Shown: positions 56,978 through 64,000 of the stretch, one piece after another
Position numbering within the stretch: the stretch's first letter is position 1
How the letters are laid out: every line of letters begins with the position of its first letter
Notes under the pieces: generated by a model
Seen by the model: the letters and a program-made list of their open reading frames with translations, nothing else
What the model was told of the DNA's origin: nothing
Databases searched by the model: none
Translations under genes and position numbers: made by a program
NCBI GenBank assembly: GCA_016630905.1
Contig: WBMQ01000002.1
Span: 372,001-436,000 of the forward strand
Length of the DNA: 64,000 nucleotides
Origin: Capillidium heterosporum
Lineage: Eukaryota; Entomophthoromycota; Entomophthoromycetes; Entomophthorales; Capillidiaceae
Reading direction: 5' to 3'

Positions 56978-57994
56978 CTAGTGGATTTTGTTAGTGTTGA
57001 GATCGGAACCATAGGCTATTTATCATGTGAACTGGGATTGAATTTGCGCTAGACATATAAATGTATCTAATTCCCTGCCTTTGCTAATACAGGATAAGCT
57101 ATTTATATCTAAATCCAACTTGGCACTACTGTGTCCTTGGATCTAATATGCCAATGCCACTTTTACTGTTAAAATGGTCTATTTAGCGAACTTGGCAAAG
57201 ATGTATTAGCCAAATTAGTAAGACTACAGCCAAAATGCCATCCAACTAGCGGTCTATACTTTGACGTTGTTCTACAGAGGACCTAGCCTCATCTCAAATT
57301 TAGATCAGCTGCTCAAAAGCTTAACCCTCTACCGAATAGATTTAAATCCATCAACTAGAGCTATATATTTCTTCCAATCGAATTTACTTGTCACTTTAAA
57401 CTATTGAGATATAATCTAAAAATCGCCAATTAATCAGATCTGGAACACTACCCATCAACTTTCCATATGCAGCAGGAACTTGGCATTTACTATGTGTAGC
57501 TATTGCAACTTTTCAACTAAATTGGTGAGAAATAGCGGTAGTTGCATAGTGTAAAGTAGCATATTCAGCAATGCAAACATACTTTTCAACTTTATATTTG
57601 GATTGTATACCGTTTACACCTTTGTAATTTTGAAAACTCAAAGGTTGGGATTTCTATGCTATTGTCTTACCATCAAAAGTGGTGGTTTGAAATGTACGAG
57701 GAATCAAAGTATAAAAGCACATACATTTAAACTTTACTAGTAAACATAGTAGTATATTTAACTTTGGATTTATATAGAACTATACTATTCTTCTTGTCTA
57801 TCAAAATTACTCTACATATATGATCTTACACATTTATTTATATCTCAGTAACCCGCCAACTTTTATAAATTTGAAGACCTTCCACTCTAGCAATTGCTGA
57901 AAACTGGAAAAGTTGGATAGGTCTCTTATACACGTCATCCAAACTTTCGAAAACTTTTCTTTCGATTTAACATCTATCCTAAATTACTTTTAAA
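56978..57994. other. Divergent intergenic region, no gene seen
   Basis: AT-rich spacer between the expansin-like gene promoter and GST member 5. Nothing recognised. Confidence 0.55.
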
Positions 57995-58857
57995 ATGTCA
58001 AACGATATCATAGATTTCTATGACCTATACAGTGGCCCTGAATCAAAGATATTCTTCTCACCGTTCGGCTGGAGAGCCCACATCTGTTTAAAACACAAGG
58101 TAAATGATATAGAGATATTGCAAATTCACCTTTATACGATAGGATGCAAACTTTCGACATATCGGTTTAAATTTCACTCAAGTAAATCCAACTATCACTA
58201 AGTTAACGTAGATCATTTTTTATAGCAGTAGCTAATTTAATCCTTATAGAGATGGAGCTTGGACCAAGATACCAACCATTGTAATAAACCCCAACACTGA
58301 CCATCAAAAAATAATTTACGATTCCAGGGAAATAGCCCTGTATTTAGATACTCACTATCTATCCCAAGGCCTAGGTCCCCTATTTCCAAACGGTCACCAC
58401 TTTTCCCAATTCTTAGAGGCTTACTTGTTGAAGTTTTCCGAACCAATACGTAGCCTCGCCTTACTACCCGAAATCAGTTCTATGGATCAAGAAGACCAGA
58501 ACTTTATCTGGTCTAAATTCGAATCCGATCTCAGCAACTATCAGAAGAAGAATGCTGATCCTATCGAAGTTGAAAAGTTGATAGCTTCACTCAAAAAGTT
58601 TTTAGTTCCGATTGAGAGTTGCCTTGTCGATTCGACTTTTTTGGAGGGGGAATTTCGTAAGTTTATTTAATAGTTTTGTATATTCATATTAATTTTTAGC
58701 CACCTATTCCGACTACTGCGTTTACGGGTTTTTTAAGTGGTTTTCAGTTTGTAATCGATCGAAATTCGACATCTGTACCAGTAAAGTTATAAAAAAATGG
58801 TTTCAAAGTATCGAAAGCTTGCATGGGAACTACGCCGGTAGTTTTAGATATGTGTAA
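57995..58857 (+). CDS. Glutathione S-transferase-like protein, array member 5
   Basis: Four exons, ~240 residues, starting MSNDIIDFYDLYSGPESK. Blocks: IFFSPFGWRAHICLKHK, FRHIGLNFTQVNPTITKLT, IIYDSREIALYLDTHY, SMDQEDQNFIW, TYSDYCVYGFFKWFSVC and a diverged C-terminus LHGNYAGSFRYV. It belongs to the same outer subtype as member 1 (GWR...CLKHK). Exon 2 begins DANFRH after the acceptor CGATAG near 58141; reading on without splicing gives a false frame. It is the most diverged of the five but intact. Confidence 0.8.
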
Positions 58858-59806
58858 ATAAAGGTAGCTCAAATTTAGTATTTTAAATCAATTTTTGATT
58901 TGATATATATGCTTATAGAGCCTTATAACCAATTTTCCAAAGATAATTGGATTTAGGTAGCTATCTTAATTTTACTTTTATAGTATTCAATTGAAGCAGT
59001 TGTCTCCACAAGCCTACCAATTTACCTTAAATAAATTACAAGTGCCATCTCTGTCTATCGGACTTGAGTCGTATCTGCTACATGTAAAGTTCGAAATATT
59101 ATCTAAGGTAGGTCTACCGTACCTTTGCAGGTGTGAAGCATACCTCCGTAACCTAAATTTAACTTTCTAAACCTTTCAACTTTTACAGCTCTATCTTATT
59201 TTAGTGACTATGTTTCATTTCTAATTTTTTATGATGTATAGATAAGCTAAGCTACAGATCATGTCTTTATATTCAATTCCCTTTGCTCTAGTCAATATCA
59301 ACTTTCCTTTGACATGGATTTGAATCAGCCTCTTCCTTTTCCCTTGAAAGTATTTAGTTATGTATCAACTTCCAATTTGCTATTGAACTTAGCCATATAA
59401 AAACCTAGCCTACCTTTTCTAGGTAAGTTTGAGCTTTTTATCTTTGTTGGTATCAGCCGTCTAAATTTGAAATCACAAGGTCAAAATAGACGCGAAAGCG
59501 CTATATAGATTCGAACATTTGATTGTAAATAAATTTATTATTTATAAATATTATGATATATAGTTGTGTACATCCGAAACCCAACTAATTCTCAAGGCTC
59601 CTAAATGTTTTCATAGTTGAACTGTTGGAGATAGCTGAACTAAAAATACATAATATTGGTTTTATTATATGAATTATAGTATCTACTAAATTACAGATTT
59701 TTGCTAAGAAATGTAGATATACATTTCAAATTGAAATATTGGATTAAGCTTCAATGCCATTATAGACTGTAGCTACCTATATAGCTCATTCAAAATTGAT
59801 CAAGAT
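58858..59806. other. Intergenic, no gene seen
   Basis: AT-rich spacer between GST member 5 and the trypsin pseudogene. Confidence 0.6.
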
Positions 59807-60412
59807 CTACTTTGAAAAGGCCGAAATTCCAGTATAGATGCTAGGGTAGTTCTTGTGGTCTCAATCCTTGCTCCAGGATGCAACTCCAACTAGAACTACA
59901 TCTTTCGAATTAAATATAAACAGAGAATCTCCAAAACCACTGTGACAGGTGCTTTTTGCCACCTTTGACGTAGCTGGCATAGACTTACTTTGTTATATCC
60001 ACTTGAATCCCTCCAAATATGTGGCTTCAGACGTAGGTTGCGTTGTTAAAGTTGGAGATCTCGGCTTCTTGCAAAATACTGATGAATGAAGTACTCTCCA
60101 ACAAGCCATTCCAGCCGATAATGAAGAAAATGACTTTAATATTATCACCAAAAGTACTTTTATCCAAGCGGATACTAGTGGGAGTGGCGGGTTAATACTT
60201 AAAAGTCAGTATCAGCGTTTGCAGTACAGCAAGCTAGCCGTGATCAAAGTGATATCGTTGTACAAAACTCCATCATACTAGTGACACTCTTTCCTCTTGG
60301 TTGAGATCATGCAGTTGTATTTGAAGAGAGGGCTTACATAGGAGCCACCTACAATCTGAATTGTGGAACCTTGAAGGTCTTTATTAATGGCTGCTAAGGT
60401 AGAGGTATTCAT
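59807..60412 (-). pseudogene. Trypsin (S1 protease) pseudogene
   Basis: The minus strand retains the skeleton of the protease at 61867-62679. It reads IVGGSYVSPLFKYN, NDITLITASLLYC where the intact gene has the catalytic His, then in another frame ILQEAEISNFNNATYV, then SKVAKSTCHSGFGDSLF where the intact gene has the Gly-Asp-Ser-Gly-Gly nucleophile, and finally VVLVGVASW and NYPSIYTGISAFSK. There are several in-frame stops, at least two frameshifts, deletion of the Asp region, and no signal peptide. It is clearly dead. Confidence 0.85.
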
Positions 60413-61866
60413 TAAGGCACTTGAGTGGTGAGCTGGATTGGTTTTATCTTTATTTTATTTTGAAAATAAAAAAGATTCATTTTCTTAACCTTACATTGTT
60501 TTTTAAGTGCTGAAATAGATAGGGTAGTGTCAACTTGTGTTGGTAAGGTATATGCATTTATAATTGTCGCCAAGTCTATAAACTTCTCCAACCACCATCT
60601 GACTTTAGATTCAGTGTTGATGCTTGATTGGGTTACAAACTTAGAAACCCCTATCCATCAATACCATTCAACACCTATGAAGCAAATTGATAATTTATAC
60701 ACTACTACTAAAAACACATTAGCCTGTCATAAACTTCTCTTCATTTTTTGAGTAAAGATAGATTGGTTAATGGATAGTCATATTTTGCTAGCTATATAGT
60801 TTAAACCTCTTGTTTTCTAACGATATCTAAACTTTGAATGCAGTATTCAAATCAGCTATGATGAAGCTGTACATCCAGTACCTTTTGTTGTAAGGCTTAG
60901 ATAGCATAGCCTACTAGAATCTTTAAGCGTTTTGCAATATGAAGTATAAAGTGATGCGTTCCTCGTTTAAACGTATAAAAGCTTTAGCAACTTTACTGTA
61001 TATTTCCACTTTATAAGTTTACAATCTTAGGCAATCTCGGATTGTGTATAAGCTTGAGTTGGATTTTGTCTCTGTTGAATTGAAATACTCCTTTTTTATA
61101 AACACAGACAAAAAATTGGCATTATATTTAATATAATAGGTATAATGACTTGTTTTTTAGACGAAACTATGCCTAATAAACCATTTTGCTTTGAAATATA
61201 TGATATTTTATGGCTGAACCTCGAGGATCGGAAAAATCAAATTATATCCTTCTACTATAAAAATACCCAAAAAGTAAAAAAGCTTATGTTGAAGAATTTT
61301 AAAACTAAGTATAGTTCCATCGATAATTCATTAACATTCTTTTTTGCATTTAACTAGTATACGAAAATATAGTAATACTTGCTATCCCAAAGTTGCTTCA
61401 TTAGAAACTATAAAAACAAGTGGTTGGCTTTACTAATATGAGCGGTACATCCAGGCTAGAGGTATTGATGGAAAGCTATATATTCAAGTTTTAGCTCTAA
61501 ATAAGTGTGGATCTTCTAGCTGTTATGATATTTTAATGGAATAATCGTTTTAAAACATCAAAGTATTCAAGTATATATAAATCTAATATTTATTGTGTTA
61601 CTCATCTTTCAGCAAAATGCCACTTTTATATTATGTACTATAAAGCAACGATACATAATCAGACTATCATATAAGCTCAGTTAAAAGGTTTATATTCCCA
61701 GTATAGCTATCCATTTTTCTTACTGAACTTGGTAAAATATGCGTATATGCCACTTTAAATCGGATGGAACTTAATTTCTACCCGACTCCGTATCAATTCC
61801 AAAAGCTATATGCGTATACAAAATCTGGAAATGGTAATGAAAATATGAATATATTTATTAAGGAAA
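60413..61866. other. Intergenic, no gene seen
   Basis: AT-rich. Frames at 60527 (no ATG at its opening) and 61145 have no family resemblance and were not called. Confidence 0.5.
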
Positions 61867-62679
61867 TTATTCGAGGTTAGCGTTGACCCATGAAGCTAGA
61901 GCCGAGACTCTGGAGTAGATGCCAGGCAGATCCTTGAAGGCACAGCCGATACCCCAAGAGACGACACCAGCCAAGGTAATCTTACCTTCTTTCTCAACAA
62001 AGAGAGGACCTCCAGAATCACCCTGGCAAGAGTCCTTACCGCCCTCAGGATAGCCAGCGCAAATTTGGTTCTCGACGGTGACTTTAGAACCACGTCCGGC
62101 GTAGTTCTTGACACAGGTGGCGTTGTCGAAGTTGGGAACCTTGACCTCCAATAAAATCTTGGAGACGGCGCCACCAGAACCAGTGGTACCCCAACCAGCA
62201 GTTTGGTACAAAGTTCCAGGGTTGCCACCCAAGGTACCATCATCCAATTCAATACCAGTGGGAGTGGTGTCATTGGAGTCTAACTTCCAGATGGCGATGT
62301 CGTTAAGGTAACCGTTGGCAGTGTACTGGGGGTGCTTGGTACGCTTGACAACTTTGAAACGGGCACCAGACTCGTCAGCATCAGTCTTGGAGAGGTCGTG
62401 ACGGTGGACCAAGACTTCGAACTCGGAGTCAGCACCGGTGGTGCAGTGAGAGGCGGTGATCAAAGTGTTGGCGTTGATCAAACTACCGCCGCAATAGTGA
62501 CGTCCATTCTTGTGGATGGAGGCCAACCAGTTGTACTTGAAAGCAGGAGATACTTCGTAGCCACCAACGATACGAGCGGGAGGTCCTGGCAGACCTTTGT
62601 CATTGGAGGCTGGGGCGGGGGTAGCTAAGGCAGGGGCAGCTAAGAGGGCACCTACGGTGATGAATTGTACGGATTTCAT
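61867..62679 (-). CDS. Secreted trypsin-like serine protease (S1 family)
   Basis: A 270-residue unspliced zymogen. Signal peptide MKSVQFITVGALLAAPALA, a short propeptide ending PPAR, then the mature start I37-VGG. Catalytic triad: H78 in ITASHC, D127 in YLNDIAIW, S222 in CQGDSGGP. D216, six residues before the serine, sets trypsin-like Arg/Lys specificity, so the Arg36|Ile37 bond allows self-activation. Six cysteines give the conserved disulfides. The family is frequent in some early-diverging and insect-associated fungi and patchy elsewhere. Codon use is distinctly richer in G/C at third positions than in most genes nearby, which suggests high expression. A decayed paralogue lies 1.5 kb away on the same strand. 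Confidence 0.95.
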   Translation of the reverse strand: MKSVQFITVGALLAAPALATPAPASNDKGLPGPPARIVGGYEVSPAFKYNWLASIHKNGRHYCGGSLINANTLITASHCTTGADSEFEVLVHRHDLSKTDADESGARFKVVKRTKHPQYTANGYLNDIAIWKLDSNDTTPTGIELDDGTLGGNPGTLYQTAGWGTTGSGGAVSKILLEVKVPNFDNATCVKNYAGRGSKVTVENQICAGYPEGGKDSCQGDSGGPLFVEKEGKITLAGVVSWGIGCAFKDLPGIYSRVSALASWVNANLE

Positions 62680-62733
62680 TTTTTGGATGGTTGTTGTATT
62701 GTGTTTTAATTAAAACAGGCACTTTAGTACTGG

Positions 62734-62741
62734 TTTTTATA
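62734..62741 (-). promoter_or_regulatory. TATA box of trypsin gene
   Basis: GGTATAAAAACC on the minus strand, about 60 nt upstream of the ATG at 62679. Confidence 0.65.
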
Positions 62742-64000
62742 CCAGTTTTTCGAAATGTTAGTGTTGGATCATGCAGTTATTTTCCCTACATGGCATTGCT
62801 GAATACTGGTTGAAAATTGCGTATGATACCTCTAAGTTCGTATGATGCGGTTGACTCACACCTCACGGTAACCAGGTGACCCTCCTTAACTTTTGACCCA
62901 CATTTTTGAAAGATATTGCTTGTTACCTAGAGTTTTGATTTAATCGGGGCATGTGATATGTACGTCTTAGTTCCAACCTATAATAGACTAATTCCGAAAA
63001 GTATATCACTTGCCTTCGATCATATCTCTATACTTTGAAAGAATATCTAGTACTCATATCACAGGAATTTGGCTTTTTGAAACAACTAGTGAACCTCACC
63101 GCCTGCCTACCATGTGGCATACCTCTATCACTTTATGGGTAAAGTTTATATTTGACGTGTCTACATTATCAGATGAATACTTTGTCAAGGGTATAGTTCT
63201 ATAAGAGTATTGGCCTAACCACGTATATAATCTAAAAATAGTTGCTGAGTAAGCTAAGCATAACTTGTCATTTGAGCACGATAGTTTAGCAAGCTAGGAC
63301 CAAATTTGTTTAGCGATCACACCAAATATGACCTGTTGACATCTTTTCCAAATGTTAGGTTTCGGAATGGAATACATACTGTGCTCTGTAAAGTGTTCCC
63401 AAACTGATGGAGAATATTCTTGACGGTTAAATGTGGCATACTTCACTCCAAACCCAAAAATAGTTGGATTTCTAAGCTGCTTTTCAGATCTCACCAGCTT
63501 TGGAGTTGGAGTCGTGGAGTCTTTCAGGTAGAACTTCAAACTCCAACTCGAAAGCTTGGCTATAGGAATTTGCGTCAATAGTTTTCTGAAATATACACAA
63601 GCCTTGTTACACTTAACAGCATATTTTCAGAGTGAGTCCTATTAAGTTTATAGTGTGTTAGAGTTATATTTAAAAAATCTATCCAAAACGCAAGATATGT
63701 AGTAGACTGCCTTTAGAATTGATGCTAGACTGATTCGTTCAAAACCCATAGAATTGCATATTCAAATTCCTTGAGTCTAGCATATAGACATTATGCGATA
63801 GAACCCCACTAAATTTGAACAGTATAATATGGAAACTAGCGATAAGTTAAATGCGCATCCATATTATAAACTTTAAAACTTAAATTGTTCAAAGCAGTAA
63901 ATATACTGAGTTGTAGGAATGCAATAAAGCTTTTACAACCTTATATCTGATATACACTTAGTCGAAGCTTTAATTTAGATTCATTTTGATGTGTGCAAAA
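62742..64000. other. Right-end intergenic region
   Basis: Upstream of the trypsin gene. A 94-codon minus-strand frame at 63294-63578 lacks an ATG. In a neighbouring frame a short run (SYSQAFELEFEVLPERLHDS) looks protein-like but stops soon. Nothing I can support as a gene. Confidence 0.45.

Noticed and set aside
58087-58201. Read-through continuation of GST member 5 exon 1
   Set aside because: It contains intron sequence; splicing to the acceptor near 58141 restores the conserved exon 2 in another frame.
63294-63578. 94-codon minus-strand frame at the right end
   Set aside because: No ATG at its opening and no family resemblance; a second frame looks equally coding-like for a short run, so neither is supported.
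1-64000. CRISPR arrays, bacterial operons, transposon terminal repeats and rRNA genes
   Set aside because: None seen. Gene structure is eukaryotic with short introns, and no spaced identical repeats or transposase-like frames were recognised.

Overview
This window is nuclear DNA from a fungus. Most housekeeping genes are cut by short GT-AG introns of about 40-60 nt, intergenic DNA is strongly AT-rich, and the proteins are fungal or opisthokont in type (Zn2Cys6 regulator, Pap1/Yap1-type bZIP, OCH1-like mannosyltransferase, condensin, TRM82). A trypsin-type S1 protease with a decayed copy, F-box/LRR-like debris and a small expansin-like protein would fit an early-diverging lineage such as Zoopagomycota/Entomophthoromycotina. 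That placement is an inference and was not tested.

Layout. The left end (1-3.9 kb) holds an edge-truncated unknown gene, an OHCU decarboxylase (uric acid catabolism) and two head-to-head Cu-only superoxide dismutase-like genes followed by an F-box-like fragment. From 4 to 10 kb come a basic, probably nucleolar protein, ALG10 (last glucose on the N-glycan precursor) and a UBXN4/erasin-like UBX protein. From 10 to 20 kb there is a possible small secreted protein, a Pap1/Yap1-like bZIP factor, a class III (eIF4E3-like) cap-binding protein and EMC3, separated by long gene-free stretches. From 20 to 27 kb lie GID4, a secreted GDSL esterase and a Zn2Cys6 regulator. From 27 to 35 kb lie a large helical-repeat protein, a double RanBP2-type zinc finger protein, a C2H2 factor and an F-box/LRR pseudogene. 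From 37 to 47 kb is the densest block: an OCH1-like GT32, SPC1/SPCS1, TRM82/WDR4, condensin YCG1/CAP-G and ILV5, which carries an apparent one-base frameshift. From 49 to 59 kb is a tandem array of five intact glutathione S-transferase genes and one GST pseudogene, with a small secreted double-psi beta-barrel protein on the opposite strand. The right end holds a trypsin pseudogene and an intact trypsin.

Functional themes. ALG10, OCH1-like, EMC3, SPC1 and the UBX protein all serve the secretory pathway or ER quality control. The SOD-like pair, the bZIP factor and the GST array relate to oxidative or xenobiotic stress, but they are not physically linked and no co-regulation was shown. Several unspliced genes (both SODs, the expansin-like gene, trypsin) share a clean TATA box about 60 nt upstream of the ATG.

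The points most worth a second look are the intracellular-looking Cu-only SOD pair, the altered cysteine set in the bZIP factor, the ILV5 frameshift, and the GST array with its decayed member. I did not find a convincing wholly new multi-gene system.
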